Of a stretch of 64,000 nt of DNA, positions 18,041-25,684 are shown piece after piece; within the stretch, counting starts at the first letter, position 1; each line of letters starts with the position of its first letter. Source of the stretch: CAZSSH01 sp964609825 (lineage in GTDB: Bacteria; Verrucomicrobiota; Lentisphaeria; Victivallales; Victivallaceae); contig CAZSSH010000010.1 in the NCBI GenBank assembly GCA_964609825.1, forward strand, positions 248,001-312,000. The letters run 5' to 3'. The notes under the pieces are model-generated. The model was given only the letters and a program-made list of their open reading frames with translations. It ran no database searches and was not told the DNA's origin. Position numbers and translations under genes: made by a program.

Positions 18041-18926
18041 CATTTTGCCGCCGGCGGTACTGGCCGGGGGCGAGATGATGATACGCGGCAAACGCTTTGT
18101 TAAAGTGATAAATATCGCTGAAATGAAGTTTTGCCGCGATTTCTTTTTGCGATAAATCGCTGGTGCGAAGCATTTGCGCCGCCCCTTCAAGACGCATTTT
18201 TTGATAATGCGCCAGAGGAGGGATGCCATATTTTTCTTTGAATTTACGGCAAAAATACTCTTTGCTCCAGCCGATCTTTTTGGCAATCGCGGCCAGTTGC
18301 GGCTTGGTGGTGTCGAGACACCTGAGGTACTGCAACGCCAGCTCAAGCTTGCCGTCAAAATCGGCGCTCGCCGCAACCGGCCGGGTGATTGCCCGAGCGG
18401 TCAATGCCAAAAGCTCAAGGATGGCCCCGGCGGCATAAGGGAGGCCCGGATTATTGAGGGAATCGGCCACGTTTTGATAAGCGGTTTCCAGCTTGGCGCG
18501 CCAGACCGGGTCCAGCTCGATGACCGCCAAATCGGCGTCGGCGGTCGGAAACAACCGGGCAAGCACCGCGGAGTAGGGGAGACGCAAAGGCTCCTTGTTT
18601 TCGTCCCGGCAGCTCATGGTAAGCTCGTGGTAAAATACCGCCGTATCGTTGAGCGACGAAAAATTGTGACTCTCGCCGGGGCTGCATAAAATCAGACTGC
18701 CGGCCTTGACCGCCAGAACTTTGCCGCGGTAGACCATTTGGCTGTTGCCGGTAAACAAGACAAGGTGATAGACGTCATGGCTGTGCTCGTTAAAGTAGCC
18801 GTGGGCCGGGTGCGCGGGCTGCTTCCAGGTAAAGGTATTGACTTCAAAATAATAGAGTTTGTCATTGTCCCGGATGACCGGCAGACTGGGGATGAGGGCG
18901 GGGGCGGGATAGATAAAGCTTTGCAT
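18009..18926 (-). CDS. AraC-family transcriptional regulator
   Basis: This 305 aa regulator has an N-terminal cupin-like sensor (HSHDVYHLVLFTGNSQ, then GSLILCSPGESHNF, the usual His/Glu pocket of AraC sensors for sugars) and a C-terminal pair of helix-turn-helix units (AAIAKKIGWSKEYFCRKFKEKYG and KEIAAKLHFSDIYHFNKAFAAY). It diverges from the URO-D-like gene at 19069 and faces the GH5 gene. Two 12-base direct repeats 20 bases apart in the divergent spacer are likely operators, so it probably controls itself and the neighbour. Confidence 0.92.
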   Translation of the reverse strand: MQSFIYPAPALIPSLPVIRDNDKLYYFEVNTFTWKQPAHPAHGYFNEHSHDVYHLVLFTGNSQMVYRGKVLAVKAGSLILCSPGESHNFSSLNDTAVFYHELTMSCRDENKEPLRLPYSAVLARLFPTADADLAVIELDPVWRAKLETAYQNVADSLNNPGLPYAAGAILELLALTARAITRPVAASADFDGKLELALQYLRCLDTTKPQLAAIAKKIGWSKEYFCRKFKEKYGIPPLAHYQKMRLEGAAQMLRTSDLSQKEIAAKLHFSDIYHFNKAFAAYHHLAPGQYRRRQNVTVGRSSNSL

Positions 18927-18978
18927 GATTTCTCCTTCACTTTAGATAAGGTATCCGGCAATCTCCAGTTTTTCAAGC

Positions 18979-19010
18979 AAAATATCAATTATTGACAAAA
19001 AATATCAATT
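18979..19010. promoter_or_regulatory. Direct repeats in araC/URO-D spacer (putative AraC operator)
   Basis: Two perfect copies of AAAATATCAATT at 18979-18990 and 18999-19010 have start-to-start spacing of 20 bases, i.e. two helical turns. AraC-family proteins classically bind paired direct half-sites about 21 bases apart. They sit 53 bases upstream of the araC start and 59 bases upstream of the URO-D-like start. Confidence 0.6.
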
Positions 19011-19068
19011 TAATCCATTTATTTTGCCTTTAAATATAGTATAATATACAAAAATAGGAGAAAAACAT

Positions 19069-20058
19069 ATGGGAAATTCACGCACGGTGATGATTGCCAA
19101 TCTGGAGCGCTCCGGCGCAACGCGTCCGGGATTGTCGTTTGACCGCGGCCGCCGGGATGATATTGTCTTCAGCGGACCCGGCTGGGCGACCGGATATACG
19201 CAAAAGCGCTGGAACGAGGGCGATTTCGAGTATTACGACGACCATTACGGCAACATCTGGCGGCGGATGAACGGCAAGGACGCTTGCGAGCGCGGTGAAA
19301 TATATTTGCCCAAGGTGGCGGACTGGAGCGATTTGGCAGATTTGCAGCTGCCCAAGTTTGACCGCGATACCGTGGTGGATAAGATGCGCTGCGAATTCGC
19401 CCGCGAGCCCGGCAAATACCGCGTGGCTTACATGCCCGGTTGGATTTTTGCCGACGCCCGGTATTTGCGCAAGATGGATCAATATTTATTGGATATGGCG
19501 CTCTACCCGGAGGAGCTTGACGCGCTCCACCAAAAGCTTAAAACGGTATATCTTGAGGTCATTGAGATCGCGGCGCAGGCGGGGGCGGATGCGATTATTT
19601 TTGCCGAAGATATGGGGACGCAGCAAAGTTTGCTTTTTTCGCCCGAAATGTGGGATCAATTTTTCCGCGAAATCTATACCGAGCTCTTTGCGTTGGCTCA
19701 TGAGCTCAATTTAAAAGTGATGATGCACTCCTGCGGGCAAAACCGCAAGATATTGGAGCCGCTGCTTAAAGCGGGGGTAAATTGTTTCCAGTTTGACCAA
19801 CCGGAGATCTACGATTTCACCGATTTGGCCGATTTGCTGCGCCGGTACCGCGCGGTGCTGTATTCACCGGTGGACATCCAAAAGGTGCTCCCCACCGGCG
19901 ACCGCGGGTTGATCGAGCGCGAGGTTGATAAGATGATCCAATATTTCAACGGCGGCTTGATTTTTAAAAATTACCCCGATTTGCCGGGGATCGGCGTCAA
20001 AGCGGAGTGGGATGACTGGGCATATCAGCGGATCATTGAGCAGATTGGTCGGGTGTGA
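19069..20058 (+). CDS. Uroporphyrinogen decarboxylase (URO-D) family protein
   Basis: This 329 aa TIM-barrel protein is of the URO-D/methyltransferase superfamily: GWIFADARYLRKMDQYLLDM, FAEDMGTQQSLLFSPEMWDQFF and LKVMMHSCGQNRKILEPLLKAGVNCFQFDQPE. The HSCG-type motif is the zinc-ligand-like stretch of the MtaA/MtbA-related branch, not the true HemE arginine-rich opening, so haem synthesis is unlikely. Relatives often sit beside carbohydrate genes with unknown roles. The AraC gene next door suggests carbohydrate-dependent control. Strong ribosome binding site TAGGAG. Confidence 0.82.
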   Translation: MGNSRTVMIANLERSGATRPGLSFDRGRRDDIVFSGPGWATGYTQKRWNEGDFEYYDDHYGNIWRRMNGKDACERGEIYLPKVADWSDLADLQLPKFDRDTVVDKMRCEFAREPGKYRVAYMPGWIFADARYLRKMDQYLLDMALYPEELDALHQKLKTVYLEVIEIAAQAGADAIIFAEDMGTQQSLLFSPEMWDQFFREIYTELFALAHELNLKVMMHSCGQNRKILEPLLKAGVNCFQFDQPEIYDFTDLADLLRRYRAVLYSPVDIQKVLPTGDRGLIEREVDKMIQYFNGGLIFKNYPDLPGIGVKAEWDDWAYQRIIEQIGRV

Positions 20059-20212
20059 CCGCCTCATAACGGCAGCGGTAATGCAGAGGGAGCTTGGGTT
20101 TGTCGGGGTCATTGGCGGCAAAAACAAGGCCGTCATACTGCAAACATATTCGGCAGGAGCGTTTGCCGCGCTCGGCGACAAAACGTACCCATATTTGATT
20201 AAGATCGGGCAT
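20033..20212 (-). CDS. Small Cys/His protein resembling the C-terminal zinc motif of phage head morphogenesis proteins
   Basis: A 59-residue frame runs from ATG at 20212 to TGA at 20033. It reads MPDLNQIWVRFVAERGKR, then CRIC, an LQYDGLVFAANDP stretch, and LPLHYRCRYEAV near the end. CxxC-DG-x-F-(acidic/Pro)-LPLHxxCR is the pattern seen at the extreme C-terminus of SPP1 gp7/Mu gpF-like minor head proteins, where four Cys/His likely bind a metal. Nothing else of such a protein is present here, so this is either a free-standing mini-protein or a relic. There is no clear ribosome binding site. It overlaps the convergent URO-D-like gene by 26 bases. Confidence 0.5.
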   Translation of the reverse strand: MPDLNQIWVRFVAERGKRSCRICLQYDGLVFAANDPDKPKLPLHYRCRYEAVTPDQSAQ

Positions 20213-20262
20213 TTTTAGTTTGGCATAAGTGTCAACCTTGCAATGCCCGTTCCTTTATTTGG

Positions 20263-22119
20263 TTATTGTTTCACCGTAAAATTGAGCGTAATGCTTTTAT
20301 CTTTGATCGGGAAGCGGTACAATTGATAAAGCCCGGTGCGGTTGACGGCGGTGCCGTCCGGCTGCGGCGTGCCGCCGGTGGCGGTGACCAGCAATGTTGT
20401 CTGATGAAGCGTTACCGTCAGTCCGTCGGCAAAGACAGCGGTTTCGGGGCGGTTTTCGCCGTCAAATTGCAATATGGGGAGCAACATTGACTCGTCCTTG
20501 CAATCCCCGGCAAGCGTGATCGTAAGCTCGAGTTTGCCCGGCTCGCCAAGCTTGGCCAAATATGTCACCGTGGCGCCGTGATACTCGTATATGCACTCAA
20601 ATACGCCTTTGGCCGCGTCAACCGTGCGAAATGCCCCGGCCGGGCCCTCGCTTTTTGCAGCCAGACGCTCCACTTCGCCCGCGGCATTGCGCCACTCGGG
20701 GGCGACGGCGGCGGCAAATTTGTTGGGCGGCAAGTCGGACGCAATCACATAATGAGGCTCGGCCGCAAACGGCAGCACCGGCAAAATACCCCAGGGGAGC
20801 CCCTTTAAAAGAATCCGCCCGAGCCCGCAGGCGTCATGGAGCGGCATCGGCAACAGGTCAAACTCGAGATAATTGCCGCCGGCATTGGCAAAGGCTTTTT
20901 CAAACGAGCCGGTGACGGCAAAGCCGAAGTTGCCGATTTCGGCCGGGGCGGGGGCTTCGGCGATGGTGTCGTCGGCGTACAAGGCCGCCAGCCCGAGCAC
21001 CGAACCGGCAAACAAACTGTAGACCGAGTAGTGTCCGTAAAGATCGCAACCGTGGCGGGTTTCCGGCGCAAAACGGTTTTTGAGGTGAAAGAGTTTGCCT
21101 TCCTCACGCAGCAAGCCGTCTTTGGTCGCCAGTGCCGACAAATGCGCCTGCCGTTTAAAGGCTCCGGCCAAACGCGGATCGGAGTCTTTGTAATAGGAAG
21201 CGGCCAATTCACACAACGCGCTTACAATTCCCTCCTGAAAGTAGAATTGCGAGGAGCGCCCGCCAAACGGCACTTCGCCCGTCGGTGCGACTTCGAGCAA
21301 AGTCACAAAATCGCCGCGTTGGAGCAATGACTCCAGCTCGGGCCGCAGTTTGCCGGTGTAGTTTTGCTGCAACGCCGCCGCAATTTGCAACCGGGTGGTA
21401 ATATCGTAAGTAATAGGATCGTTGGGATCGCGGTACATGCCAAAGTCATTAAATTTCTTCAGCTGGTAACTCATGTATTCGTCAAAGAATTTGTCGCCCC
21501 ACAAAGCGCTGTCCGGGCCGCCGATCCCGGCGGACTGCCGCAAGCTCTCTCCGGCGGCGGAGTAGACCGCCCAGTTGTGGAACTCGGCGCGTTTCTCCGG
21601 ATCGGGGGAGGTAAAAAGATAGGTTTGCTCGGGAACGACGGCGGCGATTTGAGCCTGCCACTTGGCCAGTCGCTCGGGCGGGGCTATTTTTTGCAACACG
21701 CGGTAGGCGGTGGCGATTTCGCGCATCCAAAAGTCGGACGAGCGGTCTTTGATGCCCGGCTGATTGAGCGCATGGCAAACATAATCCATTGAGCGGAAAA
21801 TTACTTCGCGCAAATCCTCGCAGCGGCCGAAATACAGCAATATTGCACCGGTGGCGACGAAGCGCGGCGTGGTCTGCTGCCACTCTTTGCCGATCACCGG
21901 GTCGATCACCGCCCCCCGCTCATCAACCCACGGCGCCGCGTTGCGGCAAATCCGCTCGGCCAAATCGAGATAAAGCGTGCGGTCAACCTTGCTTGGCTGC
22001 CAATGATCCGGGGTGGGGCGTTTCAGCAACCGGCGTACAGCGTTTTCGGGGGTTGACGGGTCGGCGGCAATGAGTGGGCTCAGCGTGAGCGCGGCGAGCG
22101 CAGCAACGGCGATTTGCAT
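20263..22119 (-). CDS. Secreted protein, probable alpha-barrel glycan-active enzyme of unknown family
   Basis: This 618 aa protein has signal peptide MQIAVAALAALTLSPLIAA. The first two thirds are helix-rich with Trp/Tyr/Asp-rich conserved-looking stretches (EFHNWAVYSAAGESLRQ, VPFGGRSSQFYFQEG, RHGCDLYGHYSVYSLFAGSVLGLAALY), the look of an (alpha/alpha)6 or alpha/alpha toroid. The last third is a beta-sandwich (YHGATVTYLAKLGEPGKLELTI). That order is common in polysaccharide lyases and GH88/105/154-like hydrolases. I cannot name the family or the catalytic residues. It has its own promoter and stands alone. Confidence 0.55.
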   Translation of the reverse strand: MQIAVAALAALTLSPLIAADPSTPENAVRRLLKRPTPDHWQPSKVDRTLYLDLAERICRNAAPWVDERGAVIDPVIGKEWQQTTPRFVATGAILLYFGRCEDLREVIFRSMDYVCHALNQPGIKDRSSDFWMREIATAYRVLQKIAPPERLAKWQAQIAAVVPEQTYLFTSPDPEKRAEFHNWAVYSAAGESLRQSAGIGGPDSALWGDKFFDEYMSYQLKKFNDFGMYRDPNDPITYDITTRLQIAAALQQNYTGKLRPELESLLQRGDFVTLLEVAPTGEVPFGGRSSQFYFQEGIVSALCELAASYYKDSDPRLAGAFKRQAHLSALATKDGLLREEGKLFHLKNRFAPETRHGCDLYGHYSVYSLFAGSVLGLAALYADDTIAEAPAPAEIGNFGFAVTGSFEKAFANAGGNYLEFDLLPMPLHDACGLGRILLKGLPWGILPVLPFAAEPHYVIASDLPPNKFAAAVAPEWRNAAGEVERLAAKSEGPAGAFRTVDAAKGVFECIYEYHGATVTYLAKLGEPGKLELTITLAGDCKDESMLLPILQFDGENRPETAVFADGLTVTLHQTTLLVTATGGTPQPDGTAVNRTGLYQLYRFPIKDKSITLNFTVKQ

Positions 22120-22435
22120 GATAAAACTCCATCACGGTTAAAAAATGATTGGTTAATATAGCTCAAAATATTGGCAAATGCAAGTTGCCGACCGTTTGTT
22201 GCTGACGGATCATTCAAAAAAATACTGGAGTTGCTTTTTTAAATTGCATTTTACCGGATTATTATTGCTATGTTATCAAACAACGGAAAAGAGTTTGCAA
22301 TGGTACCCGGAGCGAAAACGGCGGCATTGCAAATTTCAGGCATAAAAACCGCTTCTCTCGCTCCGGAAAATATTTCCGGTATCGCCGGGACGGATTCGTC
22401 AAGTTGCCCGACCGCCCCGTTTCCGGATGCCCGGA
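22120..22435. other. Intergenic stretch without a gene
   Basis: These 316 bases lie between the secreted protein start and the pit stop. Besides the promoter at 22155-22183 I see only a 7 bp hairpin CCGGAAA-ATA-TTTCCGG (22363-22379) without a T run. It may fold in the pit 3' end but is not a standard terminator. Short frames here look non-coding. Confidence 0.5.
22155..22183 (-). promoter_or_regulatory. Promoter of the 20263-22119 gene
   Basis: On the minus strand, TTGCAT and TATATT are separated by 17 bases and lie 36 bases upstream of the start codon. This is the same form and distance as the zupT promoter. Confidence 0.75.
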
Positions 22436-23482
22436 TCAGTGCAGCCAATGAAGGATGTAATAGGTCACCGCCGAACACAACGCGGTCAGCGGCACGGTCA
22501 TAAACCAGGCCAGCACGATTCGCCGCGCGGTACTCCAGCGGACGCCGCGGGCGCCCTCGACCGAGCCGACCCCCATGATCGAGCCGGCAATGACGTGGGT
22601 GGTCGACACCGGGATCCCCAGATGCGCGGTCCCCATCAGCACCAGCGCGGCGGAGGATTCGGCGCAGAAGCCCTCGGTGGGGCGGATTTTGGTGATGCCG
22701 GTGCCCATGGTTTTGATGATGCGCCAGCCGCCCATCATGGTCCCCAGACCGATCACCGCATAACAGGAAAAGGCCACCCAGCCGGGGATATCCAGCGTTT
22801 CACGGACGCCGCCGCAGACCAGCGCGAGCGAAATCACCCCCATCATCTTTTGCGCGTCGTTGGTCCCGTGCCCGAGGCTGTACCAGGCGGCGGAAAAAAG
22901 CTGCAGATACCGGAACACATGATTGGCACTCATGTGCGGTATTTTTCGGAAGAGGTTGAGGATGATCACCGTAAAAATCATCGCCCCGAGCATCCCCAGC
23001 AACGGCGCAATGGCGATGAAGGCGATCACCGGCAGGATGCCGACGGAAATCAGCTTGCCGTTCTCGATTGTGATGTGGCCGAGGATCAGGATTCCCGGAC
23101 CAGCGGCCGCCAGCCCGGCACCGATCAAGCCGCCGATGACCGCATGGCTGCTGGAGGTCGGCAAGCCGAAAAACCAGGTGATGATGTTCCAGATCACCGC
23201 CCCGACCAATGCAGCCAGCAGCACCACCAGCTGATTGTCCGCCGCGGTGATCATATCCATGCGGACGATGCCGGAGCTGACCATTTTGGCAATCGCGTGG
23301 CCGAAGGCGAAGTAGCCGATGAAGTTGGCCACTCCGGCCAGCAGCACCGCCTGAAGCGGCGTCAGCGTCCGGGTGACCACCACGGTGGCGATGGCGTTGG
23401 CGGCATCATGAAAGCCGTTGAGAAAGTCAAAGACAAGCGCCAGAAGAATCACCAGAACCAACAAAACCATCAGAGTTGTCAT
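22436..23482 (-). CDS. pit: PiT-family inorganic phosphate transporter
   Basis: This 348 aa multi-helix membrane protein has the two inverted PiT repeats. The first shows FLNGFHDAANAIATVVVTR and LPTSSSHAVIGGLIGAGLAA; the second shows SLGHGTNDAQKMMGVISLAL and GIPVSTTHVIAGSIMGVG. The GxxD and S-S-x-H/T-T-H signatures mark the phosphate and cation path. At 348 aa it is the shorter bacterial form (E. coli PitA is about 500). It lies 19 bases downstream of the DUF47 gene, the usual pairing. Confidence 0.95.
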   Translation of the reverse strand: MTTLMVLLVLVILLALVFDFLNGFHDAANAIATVVVTRTLTPLQAVLLAGVANFIGYFAFGHAIAKMVSSGIVRMDMITAADNQLVVLLAALVGAVIWNIITWFFGLPTSSSHAVIGGLIGAGLAAAGPGILILGHITIENGKLISVGILPVIAFIAIAPLLGMLGAMIFTVIILNLFRKIPHMSANHVFRYLQLFSAAWYSLGHGTNDAQKMMGVISLALVCGGVRETLDIPGWVAFSCYAVIGLGTMMGGWRIIKTMGTGITKIRPTEGFCAESSAALVLMGTAHLGIPVSTTHVIAGSIMGVGSVEGARGVRWSTARRIVLAWFMTVPLTALCSAVTYYILHWLH

Positions 23483-23501
23483 AGTTTACTCCACCGGCGG
23501 T

Positions 23502-24152
23502 TCAACCGTTTTTGATTTTGATGCCGCGCACCAGCTTGCCGATGTCGTCGAGGGCGTTGATCGCGGCTTCCAGCGACTCGTAGATTTCCTTGAGCTGGAC
23601 CATCTCCACGGTCAGTACCGCATCCCGGTGGCAAAAGAGCTCCGCCATGCTGATGTTGAAGAGTTCGTCGGCCTGATTTTCCAGCTTGTGCATCTGCTCC
23701 ACTTTTTTGCGCACCTTCTGCCGGGTGCGCAAGTCGCGGATGATTTCCAGCTGCAGTTTGGCGATGGCAACCATGATCTCGCAAAACTGACAGACATTGA
23801 TCGGCAGCTTGTTGATCTGATAGATTTCGATTTTGCGCACCAGATCTTTGAGCTCGTCGAGGGGGCGCTCCAGATTGACCGCCAGTGTGTGGATGTCTTC
23901 GCGGTCGAGAGGGGTGATGAAGCAGAGACTGAGTTCCTCGATGATCGTCACTTCGGCCAGGTCGCCTTTGTGCTCGTAGTCCTTGACGGTATAGATCCTT
24001 TTTTTGCGCTCGTCTTCGGGCAGGGTCTCGATCTGAATCGCCAGATCGCGAAACGCCACACAGCTGTTGTAGACATGTTCGCTCAACTGATCGAGAAAAT
24101 CAAAAAATTTCGTTTCCCGCGGCAACAACAGATCCAAAATATTAAACCCCAT
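23502..24152 (-). CDS. DUF47 (PhoU-like) protein, partner of Pit
   Basis: This 216 aa all-helical cytosolic protein begins MGFNILDLLLPRETKFFDFL, the typical start of the DUF47/TIGR00153 family. Inside it has DVAxxI-like acidic helices such as YEHKGDLAEVTIIEELSL (about residues 54-71) and FNISMAELFCHRDAVLTVEM. Family members sit beside Pit genes and are thought to regulate phosphate uptake. I chose ATG 24152, after AAAGGG, over the upstream in-frame ATG at 24188 because the family begins here. No promoter was recognised. Confidence 0.9.
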   Translation of the reverse strand: MGFNILDLLLPRETKFFDFLDQLSEHVYNSCVAFRDLAIQIETLPEDERKKRIYTVKDYEHKGDLAEVTIIEELSLCFITPLDREDIHTLAVNLERPLDELKDLVRKIEIYQINKLPINVCQFCEIMVAIAKLQLEIIRDLRTRQKVRKKVEQMHKLENQADELFNISMAELFCHRDAVLTVEMVQLKEIYESLEAAINALDDIGKLVRGIKIKNG

Positions 24153-24427
24153 ACACACCCTTTCGTCAGCTCCCGGACTTTTGCGCATCCCTGCCGACCG
24201 TATTGTTTATGACATCGACTTTGGCTTGGAGCGGGTCGTTGCCGCCTTGGAGGATTGTTCGCGGATTCGCATTCTCTCCCGGCTAACAGACAATCTGCTC
24301 CATCTTTATTTATCTATGTAATCGTCCTACCACGGCAAGCCGGATGCTTGTTTCAAGTGTGATAATGCAATATACAGCCTGGACGATTGCGGGGGCAAAA
24401 TGAATTTATGTGTCCCCGAGCTATATA

Positions 24428-24613
24428 CTATACCCTCATTTGGGGGAAATTGCAAGCACCAAAATTAACATCATCCGGGGTTTTGTGTCGGAGCGCCGAG
24501 TGAATCCGCCGCCGGTTGTAAAAATTGGCGTAACTTTGTACCCCGATCCGCAATTGCGGCAAATTTTGATACTCCTTGATTTTGATTATTTGGCTGTTTT
24601 GGTTTGAAAACAC
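24428..24613 (-). pseudogene. IS3-family transposase (OrfB) C-terminal remnant
   Basis: The last part of this 61-codon frame (YANFYNRRRIHSALRHKTPDDVNF) is the end of an IS3-type integrase-core transposase, where FYN-x-RR-x-HSAL-x-x-x-TP is conserved. No catalytic DDE part, OrfA or inverted repeats are visible in the flanks, so only about 45 codons remain. The upstream residues in the frame are not transposase-like. It marks an old insertion in the spacer upstream of the nickel SOD gene. Confidence 0.72.
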
Positions 24614-24632
24614 AATTCCGCCATGCTATAAT
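24604..24632 (+). promoter_or_regulatory. Promoter of sodN
   Basis: TTGAAA and TATAAT boxes are separated by 17 bases, 104 bases upstream of the sodN start and overlapping the edge of the IS3 remnant. A second, weaker match (TTGACA, 17 bases, TGTATC at 24640-24668) lies just downstream. Confidence 0.65.
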
Positions 24633-24736
24633 AGATTCATTGACAAAATTTGATCCGTATGGTGTATCAAAAAACAATTGGACGGGTGAGGACTTTACTC
24701 AATTTTAACTCGTAAAAATTTATCATAGGAGGAGTC

Positions 24737-25195
24737 ATGAAAAAGCAATTGATGGTTTTGGCGGTGGCAATCCTGGTGACGGGGGCGGCGACTCTGGTCC
24801 GGGCGCATTGCGAAATTCCCTGCGGCATTTACGACGATCCGATGCGCATGAAGATGATCTACGAACATATCGCCACTCTGGGAAAATCCGTTCACGAGAT
24901 CAACCACCTCCAGGAAGCGGACAAGCCCAATTACAATCAGCTGGTCCGGTGGATCGACAACAAGGATTCCCACGCCGATCAGCTTCAGGAGCTCATCGGC
25001 CAGTATTTCATGACCCAGCGGATCGTCCCGGCGGATCCCGGCACTCCCGGCTACGACAAATACGTCCGGGAAATCACGCTGCTGCATCGGATGATGATTC
25101 AGGCGATGAAAGTCAAGCAGTCGGTCGATCCGGCCGCCGTGGACAAGCTGAAAGCCTTGGCCGTCGAGTTTGAAGCCAGCTATTTCGCCAAGTAA
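24737..25195 (+). CDS. sodN: Nickel superoxide dismutase, exported form
   Basis: This 152 aa protein converts superoxide to oxygen and hydrogen peroxide with nickel. After a Sec signal peptide (MKKQLMVLAVAILVTGAATLVRA, 23 residues) comes HCEIPCGIYDD, the nickel hook of NiSOD (His1, Cys2, Cys6 of the mature enzyme, here His24, Cys25, Cys29). The rest is the four-helix bundle (MRMKMIYEHIATLGKSVHEI, then DSHADQLQELIGQYFMTQRI). Classical NiSODs need SodX to expose His1; here the predicted signal cleavage A23/H24 would do so directly and no sodX is seen nearby. Very strong ribosome binding site AGGAGGAG. Confidence 0.93.
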   Translation: MKKQLMVLAVAILVTGAATLVRAHCEIPCGIYDDPMRMKMIYEHIATLGKSVHEINHLQEADKPNYNQLVRWIDNKDSHADQLQELIGQYFMTQRIVPADPGTPGYDKYVREITLLHRMMIQAMKVKQSVDPAAVDKLKALAVEFEASYFAK

Positions 25196-25230
25196 CAAAT
25201 ATCCGTTGCTCCCGGGGCTATCGCCGAAAC

Positions 25231-25300
25231 CGGAGTCGCCCCCGTACACCCTGTCTGATAACAGATTTTAAGTCTGTTGCATCTGTCATACCGCCGCCCC
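25231..25300 (-). repeat. Degenerate tRNA-Leu(UAA) copy, putative attachment-site relic
   Basis: About 70 bases match the tRNA-Leu gene at 28032-28117 in the same orientation. Bases 25257-25280 are identical over 24 bases to 28071-28094 (anticodon arm), and CCCGTACACCCT is shared in the T/variable arm. The 5' acceptor end and CCA end are not conserved, so it cannot be a working tRNA. Such a copy 3' of an intact tRNA is what tRNA-targeted integration leaves behind. Confidence 0.7.
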
Positions 25301-25386
25301 TCCACTTGATAACGATAAAAATAGATTTTCCCCGGCCCTTTGGTAAAAACAGCCCCAACACTCAAACGTACCGATTTCTTAGCCAT
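25291..25386 (-). pseudogene. Tyrosine recombinase/integrase N-terminal fragment
   Basis: A minus-strand frame starts MAKKSVRLSVGAVFTKG and continues KIYFYRYQVEGRR, the look of the N-terminal arm-binding/SAM-like start of a phage-type integrase. At codon 32 it runs directly into the degenerate tRNA-Leu copy and stops at 25180, so only about 30 integrase residues remain. No catalytic R-H-R-Y region exists in the window. The junction with the tRNA copy is consistent with a deletion through the attachment site. Confidence 0.5.
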
Positions 25387-25526
25387 AGCTCTCCCCGTAA
25401 ATCATCACTACAACTAAAATAAATCTCAAAGGGGTATTCGTAAATTTCCTAAAAAGTTGATAATTCTATCATTACAAAATAAAATATACTATAAAATGTA
25501 TTTCAACTCTTGCAATTTAATTGCAA

Positions 25527-25570
25527 AGAACTATAGTAATACAAAAGCGTTTCTCCCGGTCTTTTAAAAA
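25527..25570. repeat. Shared upstream repeat, copy 1 (before zinc-ribbon gene)
   Basis: It begins AGAACTATAGTAA and matches 26383-26426 at about three quarters of 44 positions, by eye, with the first 13 identical. It lies 115 bases before the zinc-ribbon gene. Confidence 0.55.
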
Positions 25571-25684
25571 AGTTATTCAACTTTTAGGTTGGCGTATACT
25601 TTAGATTAACAAAAAATCGATAAGGAGTGAACCAGTGCAAGTTTACACTTAAAATAATTTTGTTTTTTTTAACGTAGACGAGGG

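Larger units (their letters stand above)
24153..24736. other. Non-genic spacer with insertion remnants
   Basis: These 584 bases lie between DUF47 and sodN. They hold the IS3 remnant and the sodN promoter. A protein-like plus-strand stretch ends at a stop at 24321, but I could not assign it. Nothing else is supported. Confidence 0.5.
25196..25684. other. Spacer between sodN and the AT-rich cargo
   Basis: It contains the degenerate tRNA-Leu copy and integrase fragment (25231-25386), then about 300 AT-rich bases with no gene. That AT-rich part includes the first copy of a shared upstream repeat (25527-25570). Confidence 0.6.

Noticed and set aside
22363..22379. Hairpin CCGGAAA-ATA-TTTCCGG as a pit terminator
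   Set aside because: No T run on either strand and a tight 3-base loop; not a standard terminator.
22427..23515. 362-codon plus-strand His/Asp-rich frame over pit
   Set aside because: The composition (HRRTQRGQRHG type) is the antisense of a hydrophobic membrane protein.
24181..24321. Plus-strand stretch reading DRIVYDIDFGLERVVAALE and ending at a stop
   Set aside because: Protein-like, but no start signal, no known family, and it lies in a spacer with other debris; possible gene remnant only.
25231..25300. Second functional tRNA-Leu gene
   Set aside because: Acceptor ends do not pair and the CCA end is not kept; only the central arms match.
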